A stretch of 64,000 nucleotides of DNA from Janthinobacterium sp. J1-1. Lineage in GTDB: Bacteria > Pseudomonadota > Gammaproteobacteria > Burkholderiales > Burkholderiaceae_D. The stretch covers positions 5,518,001 through 5,582,000 of the forward strand of contig NZ_CP132339.1 of NCBI RefSeq assembly GCF_030944405.1, given 5' to 3'. Below the pieces are notes generated by a model. The model was not told the origin of the DNA and made no database searches. It worked only from the letters and a program-made list of their open reading frames with translations. Both the position numbers and the translations under genes were made by a program. Positions within the stretch are counted from its first letter, which is position 1. Every line of letters starts with the position of its first letter. Positions 27,110-36,800 of the stretch are shown here, one piece after another.

Positions 27110-28098
27110 GCATTTCCCCTGTCGACAAGATGAAATGGCTGGTCCGGCGCGAGCTGTGGGAGCACAAGGGCATGCTGCTGTGGACGCCTGCCGTGATCGG
27201 CATCGTGCTGACGGTGCTCGGTACCCTGCTGACCATGACCACCATCGCCAGGACCAAAACGCGCACCGCGCTGACGGTCAATGGCGAGGATGTATCCTGG
27301 AGCGCCATCTTCAATGCGCCGTCCTTCGCGCGGCAAAAGAACGAATTCATCGATGCCGTCGCCAACAATTACGCCTACCTGGCCGCGCCGCTGTTCCTGG
27401 CGCTGGGCTTCCTGGTGTTTTTCTATTGCCTGAGCGCCCTGCACGATGACCGCCGCGACCGCAGCATCCTGTTCTGGAAGTCGCTGCCCGTGTCGGACCT
27501 GCAGACGGTGCTGTCGAAGGCCGCCATCGCGCTGCTGGTAGCGCCCGTCATCGTGCTGGCCGCCGCCTGCCTGAGTTCGCTGGCATTGTTGCTGGGCCTG
27601 GCGACCGTGATGGAAATGAACGGCATTCACGTGTTCGGCGAACTGGCCACCAGGCCTGGCCTGTACCTGGGTCCGCTGCGCCTGTTCGGGCTGCTGCCCG
27701 TATATTGCCTGTGGGCCTTGCCAACCGTCGGCTGGCTGCTGATGGTGTCGAGCTGGGCACGCAGCAAGGTCTTCCTCTGGGCCGTCGGCGTGCCGCTGCT
27801 GCTGGCCGTGCTGCTGGTATGGGGCGGCGAACTGGCGCAGCTGCAAGCGCAGGCCAACTGGATACAGTCGAAGGTGATCGCGCGCACCCTGCTCGGCACC
27901 TTGCCGGGCAACTGGTATCTGTTCGAACCTGGACTGCTGCCGCAGTTGCACGCCAGTGGCCCGCGCATGGCGCAGATCGACGTATTCGGCAATTCCTGGT
28001 CCAGCCTGGGCCTGCCGGCCGCCTGGCTGGGCGCGGCGGCGGGCGCGGCCATGATCTGGGCCGCAGTCCGTTTGCGCCGCTGGCGCGAGGAAGGCTGA
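27106..28098 (+). CDS. ABC-2-type transporter permease
   Basis: 330 residues with about six hydrophobic segments: VIGIVLTVLGTLLTM near the start, a large extracytoplasmic loop at ~60-95, then FLALGFLVFFYCL, LLVAPVIVLAAACLSSLALL, VGWLLMV, VGVPLLLAVLLVW and a C-terminal helix. It is the membrane half of the ABC system regulated by the GntR protein. The stop is followed 46 bases later by a strong terminator, which closes the operon. Confidence 0.88.
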   Translation: MSISPVDKMKWLVRRELWEHKGMLLWTPAVIGIVLTVLGTLLTMTTIARTKTRTALTVNGEDVSWSAIFNAPSFARQKNEFIDAVANNYAYLAAPLFLALGFLVFFYCLSALHDDRRDRSILFWKSLPVSDLQTVLSKAAIALLVAPVIVLAAACLSSLALLLGLATVMEMNGIHVFGELATRPGLYLGPLRLFGLLPVYCLWALPTVGWLLMVSSWARSKVFLWAVGVPLLLAVLLVWGGELAQLQAQANWIQSKVIARTLLGTLPGNWYLFEPGLLPQLHASGPRMAQIDVFGNSWSSLGLPAAWLGAAAGAAMIWAAVRLRRWREEG

Positions 28099-28143
28099 CC
28101 GAGGGCCGACAGAGCGCCAAGCCTGTCCATTTTTGCATTACCC

Positions 28144-28169
28144 AACGCCCCGCCAGCCGGGGCGTTTTT
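28144..28169 (+). terminator. Rho-independent terminator of the GntR-ABC operon
   Basis: AACGCCCCG and CGGGGCGTT arms around CCAGC, followed by TTTTT, form a strong intrinsic terminator 46 bases after the permease stop codon. Confidence 0.9.
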
Positions 28170-28863
28170 CATGGAACGATGTTTTTATTTTCACTCCCAG
28201 ATAATAACTATTTTCTTGATAGTTATTCATCCCAGACCATTCCTTCGATCAGGCTATTAAATCAATACCCTGAATTGCATATCAAAATAATAAATAATTA
28301 TTTCTATCGCACAGCCACTGCAATTAAATTAATCAATAACAAGACTGAAAAGCCACAACTACATTTTCGATAGTCGAATAATTTCTCACGAAAATACACG
28401 GAAATAGCGCGATTCAGAGAAAAACCCGTGCCAGCTTATCCATTTGGTGAGTATTGGTGATTATTTCCGTGAAAAAACTTTGTCAGAATATAGTTATCGA
28501 CTGTGATTAAAATGAAATTGAAAGTTTCGAAATTGAAACTACCATCATAGGGAAGACAGCGAGTTCAAGCGTGCAAAACAGCGGCTCCCCCCGCATGCGG
28601 CCCAAACAACGCCCATGCCTGCCGAAAAAAACCGGCACAAGAATAAACAAGGAAGGGCAGCGACCTTATTGAATGCACGCCTGATTCTTTTCAATCAGCA
28701 ACGCTTAAATAAATATGCTTTACTTGCACTATCCACAGCAGGGATGCATCAACACAACAACACGGCCCAAGCCACGCCGGAGAAACCAGGGATGACGACT
28801 TACTCATCCTTCAATGAATTCTGAGAAACAAGCGGCACTCACAACCTATTCGGAGATCTTCAA
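28170..28863 (+). other. Long AT-rich leader upstream of the giant repeat protein gene
   Basis: Nearly 700 bases with no credible gene, and strikingly AT-rich between ~28180 and 28540 against a very GC-rich background. It contains TGAAA motifs in near-tandem (28509-28540: ATGAAATTGAAAGTTTCGAAATTGAAAC), which could be a repeated regulator site. A 69-codon open frame at 28615 lacks a ribosome site and is probably not a gene. GGAG at 28852-28855 serves the downstream ATG. Such long AT-rich regions often bind H-NS-like proteins and precede surface-protein genes. Confidence 0.55.
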
Positions 28864-31800
28864 ATGGCCACCACCCCAACCCCAGCCCAAGTTCCTGCCA
28901 GCACCAGTGGTGCAGCAAGCATAATCGCCGCGCAAGCAGGCAATCCAGCTGCGGTGCCGCCTGCCCAAGCCGCCGCCAAAGCGCAAAGCAATCAGCGCAA
29001 GCTGCTCGACGAAGACGAGCTGGAGCAAGGTGCGGATGCGGGCCAATCGATGCCACCGGAAAACGTGGTCGAAGTGATCGGCGAAGCGGGCATGGGCATC
29101 TCCGGTGCCGCGCTGGCAGGCACGGCTGCCGCCATCGCGGCCGCAGCGGCCGCCGGTGGCAGCGGCGCCGGCGAAGCGGCTGGCCAGGCAGGTGGCGATG
29201 GCACGGGCAATAGCGGTGGCGCGGCAGCCATCCCCAGCGGCAACGTGGTCGACGTCGCCGGCAGCAGCACCCTGACCGGCGCCGGCACAGGCGGTTTTGG
29301 CTCCATCAGCGGCCTGGGCGCCTTGGGTGCGCTGGGCGGCATCGGCTTGATCGCCGCCGCGGCAACCGGTGGCAGCAGCGCCGCGGCAGCCGGCATTGGC
29401 GGCGGCACCGGAGGTACCGGCGGTGGCACTGGAGGTACCGGCGGCACGGGTGGCACCGGTGGCAACACCGGCGGCGGTGTCGGCGGCCAGGGCGACGGTA
29501 GTTCCACTTTTATCGTCACCGGCGCCGCCATCGCCGCCGCCACGGCGGCACTGGCCGCCGCCAACACCGCGCAAGCCGCGGACGCCGCTGCGGCAACCGC
29601 CGCCAGCAATGCGGCGGCAACACAGGCCGCGGCCAATGCGGCCGTGCTGGCCGACCAGCAAGCTGCACAAGCACAAGCTGCGGCAACGCAGGCGCAAGCG
29701 GCCGCCACGGCGGCAGCGGCCGCACAAAACGCGGTCGCCGCCGACAATGCGGCAGCTGCCGCCAACAATACTGCCGCCGCATCCCAAGCAGCCGCCAATG
29801 CCGCACAAAATGCCGATGCGGCGGTCGGCACCACCACCCAGGCGGCGAACGCCGCAGCAGCCGCACAGGCGGCCGCCGCCGCGCAAGCCAACCTCAGCGA
29901 TGCGCAAGCGCTGCAGGCAGCGTCCAACAGCGCCGCCGCGGCGGCCGCCGCCGCCAACCAGCAAGCCAGCCTCAGCGATGCACAGGCGCTGGCCGTGAAT
30001 GCCAACGATGACGCCGCCAACGCCGCCAACACGGCCGCGCTGGCCAATGCCTCCGACGCCAATGCGCTGGCCACGGCGGCCGCCGCTGCCGCCGCACAAG
30101 CCGACAACGCCGCCGCCATTGCCGGCCAGACCGATGCCGCCGCCCTGAGTGCAAACGCCGACACGGCCACCGCGCAAGCGGGCGCGGCCCAGGCGCAAGC
30201 CAACGCCACCGATGCCGGCGCGCTGCAGCAAGCGGCCAACGCCGCGCAAGCCAACGCCCAAGCGGCAGCCACGCAAGCGGCCGCCACCGATGCCGCCGCC
30301 CTGAACGCAGCGGCGGCCGCCGCCGCACAAAACGCCGCCAGCGCCACCGCTGTGGCCAACCAGACCGATGCCGCCGCGCTGGGGCAAGCCTCGAACAACG
30401 CCGCCGCGCAAGCGGCCGCCGCCCAGGCGCAAGCCGATGCCACCGATGCGCCGGCACTGGCCGTGGCGGCCAACGCCGCCGCCAATGCCGCCATCGCCGC
30501 CAATGTTGCGGCACAGACGGATGCCGACGCCCTCGGCGCCGCTGCCGCGGCCGCCGCCGCGCAAGCGGCCAGCGCCAATGCCATTGCCAACCAGACCGAC
30601 GCCGCCGCGCTGCAAACGGCGTCCAACAACGCCCAGGCGGCATCCGATGCTGCCGCCGCGCAAGCGGCCGCCAGCGACGCCACCGCGCTGGCGCAAGCCG
30701 CCGCAGCCGCCAATGCCGCAGCCCAGGCCGCCGCCAACCTGGCCAACCAGACCGACGCCGCCGCGCTGGGCGCCGCGTCCGCCAGCGCCAACCAGGCCGC
30801 CAGCGACGCTGCCGCCATCGCCAACCAGACCGATGCCGCCGCCCTGCAAACGGTGTACAACAACGCCCAGGCGGCATCCGACGCCGCCGCCGCGCAGGCG
30901 GCCGCCAATGACGCCACCGTACTGGGCCAGGCCGCCAACGCCGCCAATGCCACAGCCCAGGCCGCCGCCACCCTGGCCAACCAGACCGACGCCGCCGCGC
31001 TGGGCGCCGCCTCGACCGCCGCCACGCAAACGGCCAACAACGCCACCTCGATTGCCAACCAGACCGACGCGGCCGCCCTGCAAACGGCGTACAACAACGC
31101 CCAGGCAGCATCCGATGCCGCCGCCGCGCAGGCGGCCGCCAATGACGCCACCGTACTGGGCCAGGCCGCCACCGCCGCCAATGCGGCCGCCCAGGCCGCC
31201 GCCACCCTGGCCAACCAGACCGATGCCGCCGCGCTGGGCGCCGCCTCGACCGCCGCCACGCAAGCGGCCAACAATGCCGCCACCATTGCCAACCAGACCG
31301 ACGCCGCCGCGCTGCAAATCGCTTCCGACGCCGCCCAGGCCGCTGCCGCAGCGGCCGCAGCGCAAGCGGCCGCCACCGATGCCACCGTGCTGGGCCAGGC
31401 CGCCACTGCCGCCAATGCGGCCGCCCAGGCCGCCGCCACGCTGGCCAACCAGACCGACGCCGCCGCACTGGGCGCCGCGTCAAACGCCGCCACGCAAGCG
31501 GCCAACAACGCGGCCACCCTGGCCAATCAGACCGATGCGGCCGCACTGCAAGCCGCCTCCGACGCCGCCCAGGCCGCTGCCGCAGCGGCCGCCACGCAGG
31601 CGGCCGCCACCGACGCCACCGTGCTGGGCCAGGCATCGAATGTTGCCGCCGCCGCCGCGCTGGCCGCCGCCACCCTGGCCAATGCCACCGACGCCGCCGT
31701 GCTGACCGGCATCTCGACCGCCGACGACCAGCTGGCCGCCGCCGCCCTGGCGCTGGCCAACGCCACCGATGCGGCCGCCTTGCAGCTTGCCTACGACGCC

Positions 31801-33246
31801 GCCCAGCTCGCAGCGACCAACGCCGCGACGGTGGCCGCCGCCACCGACACCGACGCCCTCAACCCGGCCGCCAACGCCGCCAATGCGCTGTCCGCCAACG
31901 CCGTCACCCTGGCCAACGCCACCGATGCAGGCCTGCTGGCCGCTGCCGCCGCCACCACCGCGCAAACGGCCAGCAACGCCGCCACCCTGGCCGGCGCCAC
32001 CGACGCCACCGCGCTGGGCCTGGTGTCCGATGCGGCCGCCGCCACTGCCGCCAACGCACAGACGCTGGCCGACGCCACCGACGCCGCCGCCCTGGCGCTG
32101 GCGTCCGGCGCGGCGGCCGTCACCGCCGCCAACGCACAGACACTGGCCGACGCCACCGACGCCGCCGTGCTGGCCACGGCCGCCGCCACCGCCGCCAATG
32201 CGGCCGCCACCGCGCAAACGCTGGCCGACGCCACCAATGCGGCCGCCCTGCAAATCACCTCCGATGCGGCCGCCGCCGTGGCGCAAGGCGCCGCCACCCA
32301 GGCCGGCCTGACCGACGCCGCCGCGCTGGCCATCGTCTCGGGCAACGACGCCGCCGCCGCGCTGGCCGCGCAGACGCTGGCCGACGCCACCGACGCCAAC
32401 GCGCTGCAAGCCGCCTCGAACACGGCCGCTTCCGTCGCGGCCAACGCGCAGACGGTGGCCGACATGACCGATGTCCCCACGTTGCAGGCTGCCTATGATG
32501 CGGCCGCCGCCAATGCCGCCACCGCCAATGCGAATGCCGCCGGCATCAACCTGAATGCGGACATCAGCGCCGCCAACGCCAGCTCCCTGGCCGCGATTGC
32601 CGCCCAACTGACGGCCAGCCAGGCCAATGTCGTCGACCTGACCGTCATCGTCAACAATCTGCAGGTGCTGGCCGATGCGGCCGACGCCCTGGCTGACGCC
32701 ACCGACGCCAATGTGCTGGGCCTGGTCTCGGCCGCCGACGCCATCACCGCGCAAAACCTGCAGGCAATCGCCGACGCGACCGACGCCGATGCGCTGGGCG
32801 TGATTTCCACCGCCGACGCCGTTGCGGCTGCCGCCGCCTCACTGCTGGCGTCGCAAAGCGACGCCAGCGCACTGGGTCTGGCGTCCACCGCAGCGGCCGC
32901 CGCCGCCACCGCCGCGCAAGCCACCGCCGACCTGACCGACGCCGTGACACTGGGCGCGGCATCGACCGCCGCAGCGGCCGCCGCCACGGCCGCGCAGGCT
33001 GCCGCCGACGCCAGCGACGCCGTCGCGCTGGGACTCGTCTCGACCGCCGATGCCGCCACCGCCAATGCGCTGGCGACCATCGCCAACCTGACCGACGCCA
33101 CCGCGCTGGGCGTGACTTCGACGGCCGACGCCGCGCTGGCCGCCACGGCCCAGGCCACCGCCAGCCTGACCGACGCCGTCGCGCTGGGCCTGATCTCGAC
33201 AGCCGCCGCCACCGCGTCCACCGCCGCCACCAACCTGGCAACCTGA
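28864..33246 (+). CDS. Giant Ala/Asp-rich repeat protein, N-terminal part (type I secretion substrate)
   Basis: 1460 residues to a stop at 33244-33246. Residues ~1-125 are a low-complexity but non-repetitive head with the only cluster of Lys/Arg/Glu (RKLLDEDELEQG). Residues ~130-210 hold a hydrophobic Gly/Ala stretch (LGALGALGGIGLIAAAATGG) and a Gly-Thr linker, resembling the N-terminal anchor of large type I-secreted adhesins. From ~residue 345 (nt ~29893) tandem 26-residue repeats begin, typically TDAAAL...AANNAATLANQ. I see no Cys or Trp. The frame ends because one base appears missing near 33237; adding it joins this to the frame ending at 38405. TolC/ABC/HlyD genes follow. No RTX nonapeptides are seen. 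Probably a surface or secreted adhesin-like protein; family not recognised. Confidence 0.75.
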   Translation: MATTPTPAQVPASTSGAASIIAAQAGNPAAVPPAQAAAKAQSNQRKLLDEDELEQGADAGQSMPPENVVEVIGEAGMGISGAALAGTAAAIAAAAAAGGSGAGEAAGQAGGDGTGNSGGAAAIPSGNVVDVAGSSTLTGAGTGGFGSISGLGALGALGGIGLIAAAATGGSSAAAAGIGGGTGGTGGGTGGTGGTGGTGGNTGGGVGGQGDGSSTFIVTGAAIAAATAALAAANTAQAADAAAATAASNAAATQAAANAAVLADQQAAQAQAAATQAQAAATAAAAAQNAVAADNAAAAANNTAAASQAAANAAQNADAAVGTTTQAANAAAAAQAAAAAQANLSDAQALQAASNSAAAAAAAANQQASLSDAQALAVNANDDAANAANTAALANASDANALATAAAAAAAQADNAAAIAGQTDAAALSANADTATAQAGAAQAQANATDAGALQQAANAAQANAQAAATQAAATDAAALNAAAAAAAQNAASATAVANQTDAAALGQASNNAAAQAAAAQAQADATDAPALAVAANAAANAAIAANVAAQTDADALGAAAAAAAAQAASANAIANQTDAAALQTASNNAQAASDAAAAQAAASDATALAQAAAAANAAAQAAANLANQTDAAALGAASASANQAASDAAAIANQTDAAALQTVYNNAQAASDAAAAQAAANDATVLGQAANAANATAQAAATLANQTDAAALGAASTAATQTANNATSIANQTDAAALQTAYNNAQAASDAAAAQAAANDATVLGQAATAANAAAQAAATLANQTDAAALGAASTAATQAANNAATIANQTDAAALQIASDAAQAAAAAAAAQAAATDATVLGQAATAANAAAQAAATLANQTDAAALGAASNAATQAANNAATLANQTDAAALQAASDAAQAAAAAAATQAAATDATVLGQASNVAAAAALAAATLANATDAAVLTGISTADDQLAAAALALANATDAAALQLAYDAAQLAATNAATVAAATDTDALNPAANAANALSANAVTLANATDAGLLAAAAATTAQTASNAATLAGATDATALGLVSDAAAATAANAQTLADATDAAALALASGAAAVTAANAQTLADATDAAVLATAAATAANAAATAQTLADATNAAALQITSDAAAAVAQGAATQAGLTDAAALAIVSGNDAAAALAAQTLADATDANALQAASNTAASVAANAQTVADMTDVPTLQAAYDAAAANAATANANAAGINLNADISAANASSLAAIAAQLTASQANVVDLTVIVNNLQVLADAADALADATDANVLGLVSAADAITAQNLQAIADATDADALGVISTADAVAAAAASLLASQSDASALGLASTAAAAAATAAQATADLTDAVTLGAASTAAAAAATAAQAAADASDAVALGLVSTADAATANALATIANLTDATALGVTSTADAALAATAQATASLTDAVALGLISTAAATASTAATNLAT

Positions 33247-33810
33247 CCGACGCTGTTGCGCTGGGCACGGTCTCGACCGCCGCCACGGCCGCCGCCAATG
33301 CCGCGCAAGCGACCGCCAACCTGACCGACGCCGCCGCGCTGGGCCTGATCGCCACCGCCGATGCGGCGCTGGCCGCCACGGCCCAGGCCACCGCCAACCT
33401 GACCGACGCCGTCGCCCTGAACCTGGTCTCGACAGCCGCCAATACGGCCGCCGCCGCCGCCCTGGCGACGGCCAACCTGACCGATGCCGTCGCACTGGGC
33501 ACGATCTCGACCGCCGCCACGCAGGCGGCCAATGCGGCCGCCGCCACCGCCAACCTGACCGACGCCGTCGCGTTGGGCCTGGTGTCGACGGTCAACGCGG
33601 CCACTGCGGCCACCCTGCAGAACACCGCCAACCTGACCGATGCCGCCGCGCTGCAACTGATTGCGACCGCCGACGCGGCCGCCGTCACCACCACCAATGT
33701 GCTGGCCTCGGTGCTCGACGCCGTGGTGCTGGGCACCGCGCATACGCTGGATGCCACCGCGGCACTGCTGGCGACCACGGTTGCCGCCCTGACCGACGCC
33801 GCCGCGTTGA
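29893..33810 (+). repeat. Tandem 78-bp (26-residue) repeats, about 50 units
   Basis: Each unit carries Thr/Ser-Asp followed by Leu four residues later (TDAAAL, SDAQAL, TDADAL), and successive TD pairs are 26 residues apart at every place I counted. Units diverge in the Ala-rich remainder. The DNA is dominated by GCC codons and runs of GCCGCC, prone to slippage. The frameshift lies inside this block. Confidence 0.85.
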
Positions 33811-36800
33811 CCGTGACCGCCAACAATGACGCCGCCGCCGCTGCCGCCGCTGCCGCCTACTCGGCCTCGCGGCCGCTCGACTTGGTCGCCGCCCTGGCCG
33901 CCACGGTGGCCGCCACCACCGCCACCCTGTCGCGCGCCGCCGCCGATGGCGCCATTGCCGACGACGCCAATGCCGCGACCGCGGTCGCCAGGTCGGCCGC
34001 CTCGCTGGCCCTGCTCAACCAAGCCATTGCGGCCGATAACGCGGCCACCGCCGCCGCCGCCCAGGCAGCACTGTCGCAAGCAGCCGCGCAAACCGCCCTG
34101 GCTGACGATGCCGCCGCCGCCGCCGCCGCCACCGTCGCGGCCACTTCGCTGGCCGCCACCCAGGCCGCGCAGGCTGCCGACGCGGCGGCCGCATCGACGG
34201 CGGCCACCGCCGCCAATGCGCTGAACGCGCTGAACGCCGCCCTGGCAGCCGACGCCGCCGCCGCGTCGACCGCCGCCAACGCCGTGCTGGCCAATGCCGC
34301 CACCGCCGCAGCCGTGGCCGATGACGCCGCCGCCGCACTGGCCGCCACCACGGCAGCCGCCTCGCAAGCGGCCGCCAGCGCCGTCACCATCGCCAACAAT
34401 GCCATCGCCGCACTGAACAGCGCGCTGGCCGACGATGCCGCCGCCGTCAACGCGGCACTGAACGCGACCAATACGCTGGCCGCCACCAATGCCGCCATCG
34501 CCGCCGATACGGCCGCCGCCGTCGCCGCGAATGTCGCCGCGCTGTCGGCCGCCGCCACCGCAGCGGCCCAGGCCGACGACCTGGCCGCCGCCACCGCCGC
34601 CACGGTGGCCGGCCTGTCGCTGGCCGTCACGCAGGCGGCGCAGGCGCTGGACGCCACCGCCGCCGCCGCCGTGGTCACCGCCAACAACGCGCTGGCGGTC
34701 CTGAACAGCGCGCTGGCGGACGACGCCACCGCCGCCACCGCCGTCGTCGCCGCCGCCAATGCGCTGGCGGCCCTGAACGCGGCCCTCGCCGCCGATGCCG
34801 CCGTCGCCACCACCGCCGCCACGGCGGCGGCCTCGCTGCTGGCCACCACCAATGCCCAGGCGGACGACGCCGCAGCTGCCGCCGCGGCGACAGCCGCCGT
34901 GCTTGCGCAAAACGCCGCCGACGCCGCACTGCTGCTTGATGCAGGCGCCGCCTTTATCGCCGCCGCCGCCGCCACGGCGCTGGCGCAAGCCAATGCAGCG
35001 CTTAATGACGACAATGCCGCCGCCAATGCCGCGCACGTCGCCGGCATCTCGCTGGCCGCCACGCTGGCGGCGCTGAACGACGACGCCGCCGCCGTCGTCG
35101 CCAACACGGCGCTGAATGCGGCGATCGGCGACCTGAACATTGCCGTCGCCGCCGACGCCAATGCCCTCAGCCTGCAAAGCGTGGCCGACGCCGACGCGCT
35201 GGTGGTGATCAATTCGCGCTCCGCCGTCGACGCCGCCAACCAGGCCAATGCCGATGCCGCCGCCGCGCTGGCGGCCTTGAACGCCGCGCAGGCCGACGAT
35301 GCCGCCGCCGCTGCTGCCGCCACCGCCGCCGCAGCAGCGCTGGTGGCCGCCAATGCGGCGCAAGCGGACGACCTGGCAGCGGCAGCCGCCGCCGCCCAGG
35401 CCGCCATTTCAGCCGCCGCCACCGCCGCCGCGCAAAGCGACGATGCGGCCGCCGCCACCGCCGCCACGGCCGCCGCCGCCGCGCTGGCCGCGCTGAACAC
35501 GGCCCTGGCCGACGACGCCGCCGCCGTCACCGCGCAGGCGGCCGCCATTGCCGCGCAAGCGGCTGCGACCAACGCACAGAACGACGACGCGGCGGCGCTG
35601 GCCGCCGCTGCCGCCGCCGCACTGGCGCTGGCCGCCACCACCGCCGCCCAGGCGGACGACACCTCGGCCGCCACGGCCGCCACCAACGCCGCCGCCGCCC
35701 TCACCGCCTACAACAATGCGCTGGCCGACGACGCAGCGGCAAGTGCTGCGCAAGCCGCCGCCGCCATCGCGCAGGCCGCGGCAACGGCGGCGCAAAACGA
35801 CGATGCGGCCGCCGCCGCCGCTGCCGCCAGCGCAGGCGCCGCCCTGGTCGCGCTGAACGCCGCGCTGGCCGATGACGCGGCCGCCGCCAACGCCGCGGCG
35901 ATTGCCGCCACGGCTGCCACCGCCGCAGCCGCTGCCACCGCCGACGACGCGGCTGCCGCTGCCGCCGCTGCCGCTGCCGCAGTGGCGCTGGCCGCCGCCA
36001 CCGCCGCGCAAAACGACGACGCCGCCGCCGCCCAGGCTGCGGCGGACGCCGCCGCCGCGCTCGCCGCGCTCAACGCCGCCCTGGCGGCGGACGCGGCCGC
36101 CGTCACCACGGCCACTGCCGCCGTGGCCGCCGCCGCCGCCGCGCAAGCGGCCTTGAATGACGATGCCGCCGCACTCGCAGCCGCCACGGTGGCAGCCAAT
36201 GCGCTGGCCGCCGCCACCGGCGCGCAAAACGATGACGCCGCCGCCGCCCAGGCTGCACTGGCCGCCGCCGCCGCGCTGGCCGCGCTCAATGCCGCCCTGG
36301 CCGACGACGCCACCGCCGCCACCAATGCGGCGCTGGCCGCCGCCGCCGCCCAGGCGGCGCAAGCCGACGACACGGCCGCCCTGGCCGCTGCCGCCAACGC
36401 CGCTGCGGCAGTCGCCGCCGCCACCGCCGCGCAAAACGACGACGCTGCCGCGCAAGCGGCCGCCGCCAACGCCGCCGCCGCCCTGGCCGCCCTGAATGCG
36501 GCGCTGGCCGACGACGCCACCGCCGCGCAGGCAACCGCTGTCGCCGCCGTGGCCGCCGCCGCCGCACAAGCGGCGCAAAACGACGATGCGGCCGCCCTGG
36601 CCGCCGCCGCAGCAGCGGCCAATGCCGTCGCTGCCGCCACGGCTGCGCAAAACGACGATGCCGCCGCCGCCCAGGCCGCCGCCAACGCCGCCGCCGCCCT
36701 GGCCGCCCTGAACGCGGCGCTGGCCGCCGATACGGCCGCCGCCAATGCGGCCCAGGCAGCGCTGGTGGCAGCCAGCGCGGCACAGGCGGCGCAAGCCGCC

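Noticed and set aside
28615..28824. 69-codon open frame in the AT-rich leader
   Set aside because: No Shine-Dalgarno, no family pattern, composition like the surrounding non-coding DNA; kept only as a low possibility in the leader description.
28846..31526. Very long minus-strand open frames (839 and 844 codons; one Gly/Arg-rich, one Ala-rich)
   Set aside because: They are antisense shadows of the GCC-repeat gene; low codon complexity keeps all frames open, and neither has a ribosome site or known domain.
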